This document shows, piece after piece, positions 17,844 through 26,827 of a stretch of DNA of 64,000 nucleotides; position 1 is the first letter of the stretch, and each line of letters starts with the position of its first letter. Source of the stretch: Paenibacillus farraposensis (GTDB lineage Bacteria > Bacillota > Bacilli > Paenibacillales > Paenibacillaceae); contig NZ_JAFFQR010000101.1 in NCBI RefSeq assembly GCF_020736845.1, positions 16,613-80,612 of the forward strand. The letters run 5' to 3'. Position numbers and translations under genes: made by a program. The notes under the pieces were generated by a model. It searched no databases and was not told the DNA's origin. It was given only the letters and a program-made list of their open reading frames with translations.

Positions 17844-17887
17844 GAAAGCACTCCTTCATCATCCTATGAAGGGGTGCTTTTTTACTT
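17844..17887 (+). terminator. Intrinsic terminator after rqcP
   Basis: AAGCACTCCTTCAT / ATGAAGGGGTGCTT stem, loop CATCCT, then TTTTTT. One of the strongest hairpins in the window. Confidence 0.92.
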
Positions 17888-17992
17888 ATAATGAGGAGCT
17901 TCCTGCTTCAAGGCATGCTGATATAGAGCAAAAGCAGTTCTAAATCGTATCATCCCCCTCATAAGCTAAGAACAGAAGGAGGGGTACATGCC

Positions 17993-18277
17993 ATGATTGA
18001 ACAAGGGAAGCCCAAACACCATGATTTGCACATGCAAAGCCGAAAGCAGCTTGATATTTCAGGCGTCAGCAATGTGGAGAGCTTTGACAGCGAAGAGTTT
18101 CTGCTTCAGACTGAGCTGGGTCATCTCACCATTCGCGGACAGCATTTACATATCAAAAACCTCAGTCTGGAAGAGGGGTTGTTGTCCATTGAAGGTCAGA
18201 TTCATTCCCTCGTCTACCTGGAGCCAGGGGCCCAGGCCAAAAATGGAAAAAGCCTGTTCGGCAAGCTCTTCAGATGA
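17993..18277 (+). CDS. yabP: Sporulation protein YabP
   Basis: A 94-aa protein of the YabP/YqfC family, beginning MIEQGKPKHHDLHMQSRKQL and with LDISGVSNVESFDSEEFLLQTELG and LTIRGQHLHIKNLSLEEGLLSIEG. It is needed at a late sporulation stage in the mother cell; the molecular role is unknown. AAGGAGGGG lies eight bases before ATG 17993. The stop overlaps the yabQ start (ATGA), so the two are translationally coupled. In B. subtilis the pair is under sigma-E; I could not find a convincing sigma-E promoter here. Confidence 0.92.
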   Translation: MIEQGKPKHHDLHMQSRKQLDISGVSNVESFDSEEFLLQTELGHLTIRGQHLHIKNLSLEEGLLSIEGQIHSLVYLEPGAQAKNGKSLFGKLFR

Positions 18278-18852
18278 ATCCTCACACACAATGGTTGACA
18301 TTGATGTGGATGCTGCTGTCGGGCATGGCAATGGGAGTGGTATTTGACAGCTACCGGGTACTGTCCATCCGCTTTCATTTTGTCCGCTGGAGCATTCATA
18401 TGTTAGACGTACTGTATTGGGTGGCCTCGGCGCTGTTTATTTTCCGTGTGCTGTACGCGAGCAATCGCGGTGAGCTGCGGTTTTATGTCTTTTTAGGACT
18501 ACTTTTGGGGGTTTGTCTCTATTTTTGGGCCTTTAGTGTTACAACCCAACGTTTTGTGGTAATGTTATTAGAGATCGTCCGCAGACTAGCGCTGATCGTA
18601 AACAGCATCCTGCGCATCCTGATTATTCATCCGGTGTTGCTGCTGTATCGGCTGGTATGCAGGCTGATTAGATGGACGTTGGCACTTATCGTGTTTTTGG
18701 GAAGGATGCTGATCTATATCCTGATGCCGGTTTGGAAGCCGATTCTATGGATGGTCGGTCCGCTTAAAGCGCGCTTTAAGATTCCGGCGTCACTCGTACA
18801 GCTGGGCGTTAGATTGAAAAACACAGCAAAAAGATGGTTTGGAAGGAGGTAG
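18274..18852 (+). CDS. yabQ: Sporulation membrane protein YabQ
   Basis: A 192-aa integral membrane protein beginning MNPHTQWLTLMWMLLSGMAM, with about five hydrophobic segments, among them LDVLYWVASALFIFRVLY and FYVFLGLLLGVCLYFW, and a basic C-terminus. It matches YabQ, required for cortex formation in B. subtilis. The four-base ATGA overlap with yabP indicates coupling. GGAAGGAGGT for divIC lies inside its last codons, so yabP, yabQ and divIC form one unit. Confidence 0.9.
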   Translation: MNPHTQWLTLMWMLLSGMAMGVVFDSYRVLSIRFHFVRWSIHMLDVLYWVASALFIFRVLYASNRGELRFYVFLGLLLGVCLYFWAFSVTTQRFVVMLLEIVRRLALIVNSILRILIIHPVLLLYRLVCRLIRWTLALIVFLGRMLIYILMPVWKPILWMVGPLKARFKIPASLVQLGVRLKNTAKRWFGRR

Positions 18853-18856
18853 TATC

Positions 18857-19186
18857 ATGCGTAATTCGTCTGTAGATCGCCATTCATCTCCTACGTCCAA
18901 GTCCTACGCGGGCGGGCGCAGGCGAATCATGATTTGGTTGCTATCGCTTGCCGCCTTTGGTAGTTGGGCCATTTTCACCTTTTTTTCTCAAGGAATGACT
19001 ATGGCTGATCGAAATGAACAGCTCATCCAGAAGGAAAAACAGAAGCAAGCTGCTATACAAACAGAACAACAGCTTCAGACTGAAGTGAATCGTCTTAAAG
19101 ACCCTGAGTATATTGGAGAAATTGCCAGAAGCAAGTACGGTCTCTATAAACCGGAAGAAACGCCGATTATCGGAGATCAGAAATAG
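18857..19186 (+). CDS. divIC: Septum formation initiator DivIC
   Basis: A 109-aa bitopic membrane protein: a short cytoplasmic N-terminus, one membrane segment (IMIWLLSLAAFGSWAIFTFF, about residues 25-45), and an extracytoplasmic coiled coil rich in Q, K and E ending ARSKYGLYKPEETPIIG, typical of DivIC/FtsB. It partners FtsL and DivIB in the divisome. ATG 18857 follows GGAAGGAGGT at six bases and fits the family start. Confidence 0.92.
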   Translation: MRNSSVDRHSSPTSKSYAGGRRRIMIWLLSLAAFGSWAIFTFFSQGMTMADRNEQLIQKEKQKQAAIQTEQQLQTEVNRLKDPEYIGEIARSKYGLYKPEETPIIGDQK

Positions 19187-19210
19187 GATCATAGTCGGGT
19201 CATTGCTTAG

Positions 19211-19239
19211 TTGACCTTAGTTCCGCCATTTTGTATAAT
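19211..19239 (+). promoter_or_regulatory. Sigma-A promoter of yabR
   Basis: TTGACC (19211-19216), 17-bp spacer, TATAAT (19234-19239). It lies 70 bp before the start codon. Confidence 0.8.
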
Positions 19240-19308
19240 CAAATCACCACAGCGGGATTTTCTTGCGAAAAATCGGTTGTATATTTTAAGGGAGGATCAT
19301 TTTATTCT

Positions 19309-19821
19309 ATGGCAATTGAAGTGGGCACCAAGTTAGAAGGCAAAGTGACAGGCATCACGCATTTTGGAGCATTTGTGGATTTGTCTGGAGGTGTCACGGG
19401 TCTCGTTCACATCTCGGAAATCGCCGATAACTACGTGAAGGATGTTAACGATCACCTGAAGATTAACGATATCGTGACGGTGAAAGTCATTAATGTTGAC
19501 AAAGATGGCAAAATTGGACTTTCCATTAAGCAAACAATTGACAAGCCAGCAAGTGAAGCCCGTCCACCAAGAGCTCCAAGACCGGAGCGCACAGGGGGAA
19601 CAGGTGGAGGAGACCGTTTCGGCGGTGGGGGTTCAGGCCCAAGTCAGGGACGTGGTGGTTTCAACCGCGATCGTGGAGGCCGTTCTTTCAAGCCTGCACC
19701 GAGTAAAACTTCATTTGAGGATAAAATGTCACGCTTCCTGAAAGATAGTGAGGAACGCATTTCGTCGCTGAAAAAGAACACCGAGGGTAAACGCGGAGGG
19801 CGCGGCGCGAAGCGGGTTTAG
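19309..19821 (+). CDS. yabR: S1-domain RNA-binding protein YabR with Gly/Arg-rich tail
   Basis: The product (170 aa) has one S1 domain at residues 1-75 (MAIEVGTKLEGKVTGITHFGAF, TGLVHISEIADNYV, VKVINVDKDGKIGLSIKQ), as in polynucleotide phosphorylase and YabR. Residues about 85-135 are a disordered Pro/Arg then Gly/Arg stretch (GGTGGGDRFGGGG, GRGGFNRDRGGRSF), and the end is basic. The recalled B. subtilis protein is about 128 aa, so the tail is longer here. Start ATG 19309 fits AAGGGAGGATC and the family N-terminus. Own sigma-A promoter and own terminator. General RNA-binding role inferred. Confidence 0.9.
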   Translation: MAIEVGTKLEGKVTGITHFGAFVDLSGGVTGLVHISEIADNYVKDVNDHLKINDIVTVKVINVDKDGKIGLSIKQTIDKPASEARPPRAPRPERTGGTGGGDRFGGGGSGPSQGRGGFNRDRGGRSFKPAPSKTSFEDKMSRFLKDSEERISSLKKNTEGKRGGRGAKRV

Positions 19822-19853
19822 TTCACTTTGACAACCGTATCAACCATACACGG

Positions 19854-19889
19854 AAACCGTACAGTCGAAAGACTGCTACGGTTTTTTTG
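19854..19889 (+). terminator. Intrinsic terminator after yabR
   Basis: AAACCGTA-C-AGTC / GACT-GC-TACGGTTT stem with a GAAA loop, then TTTTTTTG. Confidence 0.92.
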
Positions 19890-20176
19890 CGTTTTACCGA
19901 CAACACATGAGGCATGCAAGCGCTATGGAGGGGGATTGAGGCCGCCGAAATACTACGAGCCTATGATGAGAATTATGATTTGTTGAACAATCGAGGAGCA
20001 ATTGAACTGGAAAGTGCATGTTTTTTTTGTCGTGTTCACATATTCGTCCGACAAACTCCAACGGTTTTCCGTCTATCTTCTGTGCAAATCGCTAGTTTGG
20101 ACGTAGTCATGGACGACAGGGAGAGGCTGTGCAAGTGAAGAATTAACGTAACTTCCATCTGCTTCCATACGCTTGT

Positions 20177-20227
20177 GGCCTGATCTTCAGGCCGCTGCTC
20201 TGTCCTTTCGCACAGAACGTTTTTTTG
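20177..20227 (+). ncRNA. Paired hairpins with T-run, possible end of a small RNA
   Basis: Perfect GGCCTGA-tct-TCAGGCC (20177-20193) followed by TCTGT/ACAGA and seven T (to 20226). This looks like the 3' end of a short transcript, but I see no clear promoter or upstream gene for it. Confidence 0.25.
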
Positions 20228-20257
20228 TCGGAAATTTCTTGGAATAAGGCGTGAGGT

Positions 20258-20292
20258 TCTGACAAACTTTCTCAATCATTCCGGTTTAAGAT
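20258..20292 (+). promoter_or_regulatory. Spo0A-type spoIIE promoter with long spacer
   Basis: CTGACA (20259-20264) and TAAGAT (20287-20292) are 22 bp apart, close to the unusual 21-22 bp spacing of the Spo0A-activated spoIIE and spoIIG promoters of B. subtilis. A reverse 0A box overlaps the -35 element and another lies about 30 bp upstream. Confidence 0.6.
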
Positions 20293-20325
20293 GGGAGCAT
20301 CAAATTGATGAGGGGTGCCTGACGC

Positions 20326-22833
20326 ATGATGGAGAAATGGAACGTAGTACAATTTCCGGGGTTGAAATCTAGAAAGTCCAGATCCAAAGAACGTACGAAA
20401 GGTTGGCCTTCCAGACTCAAGAAGCGGCTGGATTCACATAAAGCGGTGCAATGGGTAATGGCGCAAAAATGGATGCTGCTATTGTCGGCTATGGGGCTTT
20501 TGCTGGGACGTGCCACGATTTTGGACGAGCTCTCTCCTTTTGCCCTCGCTTACTTTGCGGTCATCACATTCCTGCGCCGTGATCTGATGCTGCCTGTAGC
20601 TCTTTCCGTATTGGCAGGCAGTGTGTTGGCTCCATATCCATCGCTGTTCATGATTGGCGGCGAGCTGGTTGTATTTTATTTCTTGCTCCGCGGGCTGCGT
20701 GCCTTTGATCGTCTGGAATTAAGCTACGCTCCGCTGATGGTGTTCCTGTCTGTGTTCATGGTCAATTTATTTAGCGCCGTGATGGCTCCGTCCTTCACAT
20801 GGTATGAACTTGTCATTGTGGGAACCGATGCGGTTCTCAGCTTTATGCTTACGCTGGTGTTCACGCAGGCAATTCCATTGTTTACGTACCGAAAAAAGAC
20901 AAGCCAGCTCAAGAATGAGGAAATTTTGTGCCTTATTATTTTACTGGCTTCTGTTATGACAGGAGCGGTCGGATGGGCCGTCCATGCACTATCGGTCGAT
21001 CATATTCTGTCAAGGTATTTGGTGCTGGTGTTTGCTTTGGTAGGAGGCGCTTCACTAGGTGCCTCGGTTGGCGTGATTACCGGTTTGATTTTAAGCTTGG
21101 CCAATATGTCGGCGATTGTGCAGATGAGCTTGCTTGCTTTTGCAGGTTTGCTGGCAGGGATGCTGCGTGAAGGCCGAAAAGGTGCTGTTGCACTCGGAAT
21201 GCTGTTGGGCTCTTCCATTTTGACGATCTATCTGGATGGGACCGGAGATGTGCTGACATCGACTTGGGAGAGCTGCACGGCCATTCTATTATTTATATTG
21301 ACTCCAAAAAGTTTCTTTAAAGCGGTTTCTACCTATGTTCCCGGCACGCAGGACCACGCCAAGTCCCAGCACGAGTATGCCAAAAGGGTTCGTGACCTCA
21401 CCGCAGAACGGGTAGCGAAGTTTTCCCGCGTATTCAGCCAGCTATCCCGCAGCTTCCATCAGATATCCGCGGGTGAAGGCGCGAAGCCGGACGGTGAAAT
21501 TGAGCATTTTATGAGCGCTGTAGCGGAAGGGACGTGTGCCTCCTGCTTCAAATGTGAGCAGTGCTGGGATGGGAAGTTTATGCAAACTCATCAGTATATG
21601 ACGGAAATGATGAGCGTCATTGAGGAAAACCCGGATCTGCAGCCGGAGCAGATGCCGTCGCAATGGAACAAGGTATGCGCCAAGACAAGCGCTGTACTGC
21701 AGGTGATGAAGCAGCAGTATAACCTCTATCAGCATAATATGCAGTGGAAGCGCCAAGTATACGACAGCCGTCAGCTTGTTGCTGAACAGCTATCGGGTGT
21801 ATCACAAATTATGGACGATTTGGCGCGGGAAATTCAGCGGGAAGGGCAGACGATGCACCGGCAGGAGGAGCAAATACGGGAAGCGCTGGAGCGGCTCGGT
21901 CTGTCTATCCATTCGATTGAGATTATTAATCTGGATGCAGGCCAGGTCGAAATCGAGATTGTCCATGCCTATACAAGGGGATTCGATGAATGTCGGAAAA
22001 TCATTGCGCCATTGCTGTCGGACATATTGGACGAGCATATTGCCGTGATATGTGAAACGGCGGCAGATCACCACCAGGGTCTGGCTACCGTCACGTTTGG
22101 CTCTGCCAAGACGTATGAGGTTGCCACAGGAGTAGCAAGCGCGGCCAAAGGAGGGGATTTTCTCTCAGGAGACAGCTATAGCACGATGGAGATAGGGAAC
22201 GGGACCTTTGCTGTCTCCCTGAGCGATGGCATGGGAAATGGAGAACGTGCACAGCAAGAGAGCAGCGCAGCCCTTCATATTTTAGAGGAATTGCTGCAAT
22301 CGGGTATGGACGAAAAGCTGGCCATCAAGTCGGTCAATTCCGTCCTGATGCTGCGATCACCAGAGGAAATGTATGCCACCGTCGATATGGCGCTGATTGA
22401 CCAGTATACAGCCCGAACAACCTTCATGAAGATTGGGTCTACGCCAAGCTTTATTAAAAGAGGGGAGGAGGTCATTCCTGTATCCGCCAGTAATTTGCCC
22501 ATTGGCATTATACAGGATATTGAGGTTGATTTGGTGTCGTTTCAGTTGCAGCCAGGCGATATTCTCATCATGATTACCGATGGTATCTACGATTCGCCGG
22601 GTTATGCGGTCAACAAGGAAATATGGATGAAACGCATGATTCAGGAAATTGAAAGTGATGATCCGCAGGAGCTGGCCGACTGCTTGCTGGAACGGGTTAT
22701 CCGTTACCAGCAAAATCAAATCTATGACGATATGACAGTGGTCGTTAGCAAAATCGATCATTACCGTCCGGAGTGGGCAACCCTTCATGTACCGGGAATG
22801 AGCTGGCTGGAGCGTCCACGGACGGTGAGCTAG
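20326..22833 (+). CDS. spoIIE: Stage II sporulation protein E phosphatase
   Basis: SpoIIE (835 aa here) is a membrane serine phosphatase at the polar septum that dephosphorylates SpoIIAA and so activates sigma-F. The N-terminal 350 residues contain about ten membrane helices (starting WMLLLSAMGLLLG, ending SCTAILLFILTP). A central region has a Cys cluster CASCFKCEQCWDG and a coiled segment. The PP2C domain covers roughly residues 590-820, with GDSYSTMEIGNGTFAVSLSDGMGNGERA carrying metal-binding aspartates and ILIMITDGIYD. GAGGGGTG precedes tandem ATGs at 20326 and 20329. The promoter looks Spo0A-controlled. Confidence 0.96.
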   Translation: MMEKWNVVQFPGLKSRKSRSKERTKGWPSRLKKRLDSHKAVQWVMAQKWMLLLSAMGLLLGRATILDELSPFALAYFAVITFLRRDLMLPVALSVLAGSVLAPYPSLFMIGGELVVFYFLLRGLRAFDRLELSYAPLMVFLSVFMVNLFSAVMAPSFTWYELVIVGTDAVLSFMLTLVFTQAIPLFTYRKKTSQLKNEEILCLIILLASVMTGAVGWAVHALSVDHILSRYLVLVFALVGGASLGASVGVITGLILSLANMSAIVQMSLLAFAGLLAGMLREGRKGAVALGMLLGSSILTIYLDGTGDVLTSTWESCTAILLFILTPKSFFKAVSTYVPGTQDHAKSQHEYAKRVRDLTAERVAKFSRVFSQLSRSFHQISAGEGAKPDGEIEHFMSAVAEGTCASCFKCEQCWDGKFMQTHQYMTEMMSVIEENPDLQPEQMPSQWNKVCAKTSAVLQVMKQQYNLYQHNMQWKRQVYDSRQLVAEQLSGVSQIMDDLAREIQREGQTMHRQEEQIREALERLGLSIHSIEIINLDAGQVEIEIVHAYTRGFDECRKIIAPLLSDILDEHIAVICETAADHHQGLATVTFGSAKTYEVATGVASAAKGGDFLSGDSYSTMEIGNGTFAVSLSDGMGNGERAQQESSAALHILEELLQSGMDEKLAIKSVNSVLMLRSPEEMYATVDMALIDQYTARTTFMKIGSTPSFIKRGEEVIPVSASNLPIGIIQDIEVDLVSFQLQPGDILIMITDGIYDSPGYAVNKEIWMKRMIQEIESDDPQELADCLLERVIRYQQNQIYDDMTVVVSKIDHYRPEWATLHVPGMSWLERPRTVS

Positions 22834-22959
22834 ACTAACATTGCCCGGGAAATTTCTTTCTCGTTTTTAAAAATCCGCATTCTTCGTTTGAATCGTTCCG
22901 GAATAGGCAAAGATGGAATCTATCGGAATAGATTAAGAGGAAGCGGAGGTCAAAAAGCA

Positions 22960-23709
22960 ATGAAGCAAATTTTGATCATTACAGACGGATGTTCCAATGT
23001 AGGTGTCAGCCCGGTCATCGCGGCTGCTCAGGCCTTACAGGAGGGCATTACAGTGAACGTTGCGGGAGTCATAGATTATGGGACAATTGGCGAGCTTGGC
23101 AGTACGGAGATTCGGGAAATTGCCAAAGCAGGGGGAGGGTTCAGCCAAATCGTAGGCACAAAGCAGTTGGCGCAGACCATGCAGATGATGACACGTAAAA
23201 CGGTGGTTCAAACCATTCAGCAGGCGGTTAATAGAGAGCTAACGCATATATTGGGCGAGGGCGGCGCCCGGCATATCGGTGAGCTGCCTCCCGCAAAACG
23301 AGCTCAGGTAGTTGAGGTGATGGACGAGCTGGCAGAGACCAGCGCTTTGGAAATTGCTTTGCTCATTGATGCTAGTGCGAGCATGAGGCCCAAGCTGCCT
23401 GCTGTAGAAGACAGCATTCGCGACCTGCTGCTTAGTCTACAGTCTAGGAGTGGACTTAGCCGTATATCTGTATTTCATTTTCCGGGGGGGCAAATGGGAG
23501 CAGATGCGGTTATGGATATCGGTTGGACTTCTGAGCTTAGCCAGATCAAATCCCTATTCGGACGTCTGCGGATGAAGGGAGCGACGCCGACGGGGCCAGC
23601 CATTTTACAAGTGATTGATTATTACCGATATGTTACACTAGAAGAACAGAAAGATATGGAAGAATACTATAATAAAGGAGAAGGGATGCTCGGTGACTAC
23701 GTCGTCTGA
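22960..23709 (+). CDS. yabS: von Willebrand factor A domain protein YabS
   Basis: A 249-aa protein starting MKQILIITDGCSNVGVSPVI, with two VWA-like halves: ITDGCSNVG at the N-terminus and IALLIDASASMRPKLPAVEDSI (a MIDAS-like DxSxS) near residue 135. It ends with MKGATPTGPAILQVIDYYR. Location between spoIIE and the kinase yabT is conserved in Bacilli. Function unknown. ATG 22960 follows GCGGAGGT at nine bases; earlier in-frame starts lack one. The end overlaps yabT by 17 bp, so the two are coupled. Confidence 0.88.
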   Translation: MKQILIITDGCSNVGVSPVIAAAQALQEGITVNVAGVIDYGTIGELGSTEIREIAKAGGGFSQIVGTKQLAQTMQMMTRKTVVQTIQQAVNRELTHILGEGGARHIGELPPAKRAQVVEVMDELAETSALEIALLIDASASMRPKLPAVEDSIRDLLLSLQSRSGLSRISVFHFPGGQMGADAVMDIGWTSELSQIKSLFGRLRMKGATPTGPAILQVIDYYRYVTLEEQKDMEEYYNKGEGMLGDYVV

Positions 23710-24631
23710 TCCCGTTCTTGCACCCGGAACGGTCATCAAGGGCAAGTGGAAGCGGAGCAGCTATGTCATTCAGCGCTTGTTGGGCCGGGGAGCGAACGGA
23801 ACCGTATACTTGGTAAAAGAAGCGCAGGCTGATCGGCAATTTGCCTTGAAAATGGGAAGAAACACGCTGGATATGCAGTCGGAGATTAATGTGCTGACTA
23901 CATTACAGTCTCAAGGGACCAAGGCTGTATTTCAGAAAAACGGGAATCCTCCCTTTTTGTTTGAAGTAGACGATGTAGTGTTGCACAGCGGGGAAATCCC
24001 CTTTTACGTCATGCGATATGTCAAGGGTGACCCGCTTCATCGTTTTGTGGCAGCCAAAGGGGCGGAATGGTACGGTGTAGCGGGGACCGGTATCCTTAAT
24101 CGTCTGGCGGAGCTGCATCAGGCGGGATGGGTGTTTGGCGATGTGAAGCCGCAAAATATTTTGGTCAATGCCTATGGAGAAGCCGAATTGATTGATTATG
24201 GTGGAGTATCTCTTGCAGGCAGGAGTGTGAAACAATATACAGAATGGTATGACAGAGGTTTCTGGAATGCTGGCAACCGAAATGCCGATCCCCAGTATGA
24301 CCTGTTCGCCTTTGCTCTTCTAACAATTCATATATTGGAGGGGGAATTGTTAAAGGCGGCTGCGAGCAGGCTGCCGCAGCTGCGCAATACGGCAGAATTG
24401 ACGGTCATTATCCGCCGCAGCCGTGTATTGCGTCCCTATGCGGAGTGGCTGCTTGCCGCAGTACACGGGGGTTTTTCCGATACTCGTGCAGCGGCTCGAT
24501 CCTGGTCGCGTCTGGCTTCTGCACATGTCAGGCAATCGTCGGCCAAACGAGGGAATCCGCGCTGGCTGGGATATGCTTTTACGGTCTCGCTTTTGCTGCT
24601 GGCTGGGGCGCTCTGGTTGGCGCTACGGTAG
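23693..24631 (+). CDS. yabT: Ser/Thr protein kinase YabT
   Basis: A 312-aa Hanks-type kinase with a C-terminal membrane anchor (WLGYAFTVSLLLLAGALWLAL). Visible motifs are the glycine loop LLGRGANGTVYLVKEA, the ATP-anchoring FALKMGR lysine, GWVFGDVKPQNILVN (catalytic Asp with KPQN, but no HRD His) and ELIDYGG in place of DFG. B. subtilis YabT phosphorylates RecA and DNA-binding proteins during spore development. GTG 23693 is used, preceded by AAGGAGAAGGG and overlapping yabS. No extracellular sensor domain follows the membrane helix. Confidence 0.9.
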   Translation: MTTSSDPVLAPGTVIKGKWKRSSYVIQRLLGRGANGTVYLVKEAQADRQFALKMGRNTLDMQSEINVLTTLQSQGTKAVFQKNGNPPFLFEVDDVVLHSGEIPFYVMRYVKGDPLHRFVAAKGAEWYGVAGTGILNRLAELHQAGWVFGDVKPQNILVNAYGEAELIDYGGVSLAGRSVKQYTEWYDRGFWNAGNRNADPQYDLFAFALLTIHILEGELLKAAASRLPQLRNTAELTVIIRRSRVLRPYAEWLLAAVHGGFSDTRAAARSWSRLASAHVRQSSAKRGNPRWLGYAFTVSLLLLAGALWLALR

Positions 24632-24695
24632 CAGCATGACTTACATAAGATAACAGATGATCATTTTTTACGGTCGGGAGAAAAGAGGGTCGTAA

Positions 24696-26144
24696 ATGGG
24701 AACAACCAAACCGACCGGTGTTGTACAGGAAGTGCTCGCCCTCGCGCGGGAGCATTCACTGTGGAGCCCCGGAGACTGCATTGTGGTTGCTGTATCCGGT
24801 GGGCCGGATTCGGTGGCCCTTTTGCACATTTTACATAAAATATCCGTTACACATATGCCTTTACAACTCATCTGCGCTCATGTTCATCACGGATTCAGGC
24901 CAGAGGAATCGGATGCCGAGGCTGAAGAGGTACATAGCATAGCCCAAAAGCTTGGGCTTCCGTTTGAAATGATTCGAGTTGATGTACCCGTCTATATGAA
25001 GAAAAGCGGAAAAGGCCCACAGGAAGCAGCCCGCGATCTACGCTATGCCTTTCTGCATGAAACGGCTGCAAAATGGGGAGCGCAGCATATTGCAATGGCC
25101 CACCATGGAGACGATCAGGCCGAAACGGTCCTCCTGCATCTTCTCCGCGGCAGCGGTCCGGCGGGCCTGGCGGGTATGCGATTGGCACGAAGGGAAAAAA
25201 ATGTGCAACTCATTCGCCCGTTGCTACGTATGTACAAGGCTGACCTGATTGAGTTTTGCAACTTTTATGGCCTTTCCTATGTGACGGACAGCACGAATTT
25301 AACAACCAAATACCGCCGCAACGCTATCCGCATGGATGTGCTTCCTTTTTTGGGGCAATATAATGAGCAACTGGCACTATCCCTCAACCGGCTGGCGGAA
25401 ACGATGGCTGAAGAAAATGATTTTATGGAGGAATCTACACTGGCAGTCTACGAGAAATTGGTCCGCCTGGATAACGGTAGGCACATGTTTTCTGTGGCTT
25501 CCTACCGCAAGCTGCCGGTTGCTTTACAACGGAGGTTGATTAAACTAATATTAAATTATCTGCCTTCGGACAGTGATAATTTTGATTTTCGTAAAATTGA
25601 GACCGTTCGGCTGAGACTTCTTCAGGAACAACCGTCTACGTGGAGTTTGGACTTGGGCGGTGGTGCGGTTGGAGTGCGTGAATATGACCAAGCGGGTTTG
25701 TTTGACCAATCGCAAGGATTTGCGGGCGAATGGTGCTACGGACTAAACGTATTGCCTATGTCTGGCGAGCTAGAATTGCCTGAGGCAGGTGGTGTACTTC
25801 GGTGGCGCAAAACCTCCTATTCGGATGGATTCTATCCGGCGAATGAGGAGGAAGCGTGGTTTGACGCAGATGAATTGAAGCTGCCGTTAGTCGTACGATC
25901 ACGATTACCTGGAGATGCCATGCATGTTATGGGATTAAACGGAAGGAAAAAGGTGAAAGATATTTTCATTGATGGAAAAATTCCTCCTTCGCTGCGTTCC
26001 GTTATTCCCATTGTTTGTGACCGCTCTGGAGCTATTCTCTGGATTCCGGGCGTGCGGCGTTCCGTACATGCCGCTGTGCACAAGCACACGTCTTCGGTTA
26101 TATACATGTCATGGCAAAGACGGGATATTCCAGGCCACCGATAA
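24696..26144 (+). CDS. tilS: tRNA(Ile)-lysidine synthase TilS
   Basis: TilS converts the wobble C34 of tRNA-Ile2 to lysidine so that it reads AUA. The 482-aa protein has the PP-loop SGGPDS at residues 34-39, [17 protein letters not shown], the [20 protein letters not shown] block, [20 protein letters not shown] and the C-terminal TilS domain ([39 protein letters not shown]). ATG 24696 is preceded by AAAAGAGGG. The tilS-hpt-ftsH order is highly conserved in Firmicutes. Confidence 0.96.
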   Translation: MGTTKPTGVVQEVLALAREHSLWSPGDCIVVAVSGGPDSVALLHILHKISVTHMPLQLICAHVHHGFRPEESDAEAEEVHSIAQKLGLPFEMIRVDVPVYMKKSGKGPQEAARDLRYAFLHETAAKWGAQHIAMAHHGDDQAETVLLHLLRGSGPAGLAGMRLARREKNVQLIRPLLRMYKADLIEFCNFYGLSYVTDSTNLTTKYRRNAIRMDVLPFLGQYNEQLALSLNRLAETMAEENDFMEESTLAVYEKLVRLDNGRHMFSVASYRKLPVALQRRLIKLILNYLPSDSDNFDFRKIETVRLRLLQEQPSTWSLDLGGGAVGVREYDQAGLFDQSQGFAGEWCYGLNVLPMSGELELPEAGGVLRWRKTSYSDGFYPANEEEAWFDADELKLPLVVRSRLPGDAMHVMGLNGRKKVKDIFIDGKIPPSLRSVIPIVCDRSGAILWIPGVRRSVHAAVHKHTSSVIYMSWQRRDIPGHR

Positions 26145-26190
26145 TCGCGCAGGGACGGCTTTCATAGTTAAACTTAGGAGGTTTACACCG

Positions 26191-26730
26191 TTGCAAAATG
26201 ATATTCTGGAAGTATTGATCAGCGAAGAAGAGATTCAGAGTAAAATCAAGGAATTGGGTGCACAGCTCAGCGTAAAATATGAAGGGAAGAATCCATTGGT
26301 GATCTGCGTGCTGAAGGGCGCGTTTATCTTTATGGCTGATTTGGTTAAATCCATCACAGTGCCGCTAGAGCTTGATTTCATGGCTGTATCAAGTTATGGA
26401 GTGTCCACGAAGTCCTCGGGAGTTGTTAAAATCATTAAAGATTTGGACGCATCCGTTGAAGGACGTGACGTTCTGATTGTCGAAGATATTATCGACAGCG
26501 GCCTGACGCTAACGCATATGATTGAACTGCTCAAGAATCGTAATGCGAAATCGGTATGTGTCGTAACCTTGTTCGACAAGCCTGCACGCCGGGCCGTTAA
26601 TCTGGAAGCGGATTATACCGGATTTACGCTGCCGGATGCATTTGTTGTCGGCTATGGTCTGGATTATGCCGAGCACTACCGGAACCTCCCATACATAGGG
26701 ATTTTGAAGCCGGAAATCTACACCAGCTAA
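26191..26730 (+). CDS. hpt: Hypoxanthine phosphoribosyltransferase
   Basis: Hpt salvages hypoxanthine and guanine with PRPP to IMP and GMP. TTG 26191 is the start: TTAGGAGGT ends eight bases upstream and the protein then opens [21 protein letters not shown]. The 179-aa product shows [17 protein letters not shown], the PRPP loop [14 protein letters not shown] and [20 protein letters not shown]. Upstream in-frame codons overlap tilS and have no family similarity. It is hprT in B. subtilis, again just before ftsH. Confidence 0.95.
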   Translation: MQNDILEVLISEEEIQSKIKELGAQLSVKYEGKNPLVICVLKGAFIFMADLVKSITVPLELDFMAVSSYGVSTKSSGVVKIIKDLDASVEGRDVLIVEDIIDSGLTLTHMIELLKNRNAKSVCVVTLFDKPARRAVNLEADYTGFTLPDAFVVGYGLDYAEHYRNLPYIGILKPEIYTS

Positions 26731-26768
26731 TCTCAGCCTCCGGTCCTAGGACTAAATAAGACCCTTTG

Positions 26769-26798
26769 TTGAGAAGGACTTATAGGCTATGGTAAAAT
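26769..26798 (+). promoter_or_regulatory. Possible ftsH promoter
   Basis: TTGAGA (26769-26774) and TAAAAT (26793-26798) with an 18-bp spacer, 30 bp before the ftsH start. Confidence 0.55.
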
Positions 26799-26827
26799 AA
26801 CTAAAGTGTCTCGAGAGGAGGTAGGGG

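Larger units (their letters stand above)
19890..20325 (+). promoter_or_regulatory. spoIIE upstream region
   Basis: No convincing gene in this stretch; B. subtilis has tRNA genes at this place, but I find no tRNA-like arms here. It holds Spo0A-box-like sequences at 20047-20055 (reverse TTTGTCGGA), 20224-20232 (TTTGTCGGA) and 20258-20266 (reverse TTTGTCAGA), plus two hairpins at 20177-20193 and 20201-20226. Confidence 0.5.

Noticed and set aside
19914..20138. 74-codon plus-strand ORF between yabR and spoIIE
   Set aside because: No fitting ribosome site, no recognisable protein pattern, and it runs across a Spo0A-box-like region.
19890..20325. tRNA genes expected at this place from B. subtilis synteny
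   Set aside because: No T-arm GGTTCGAATCC-like sequence or CCA end found in the gap.
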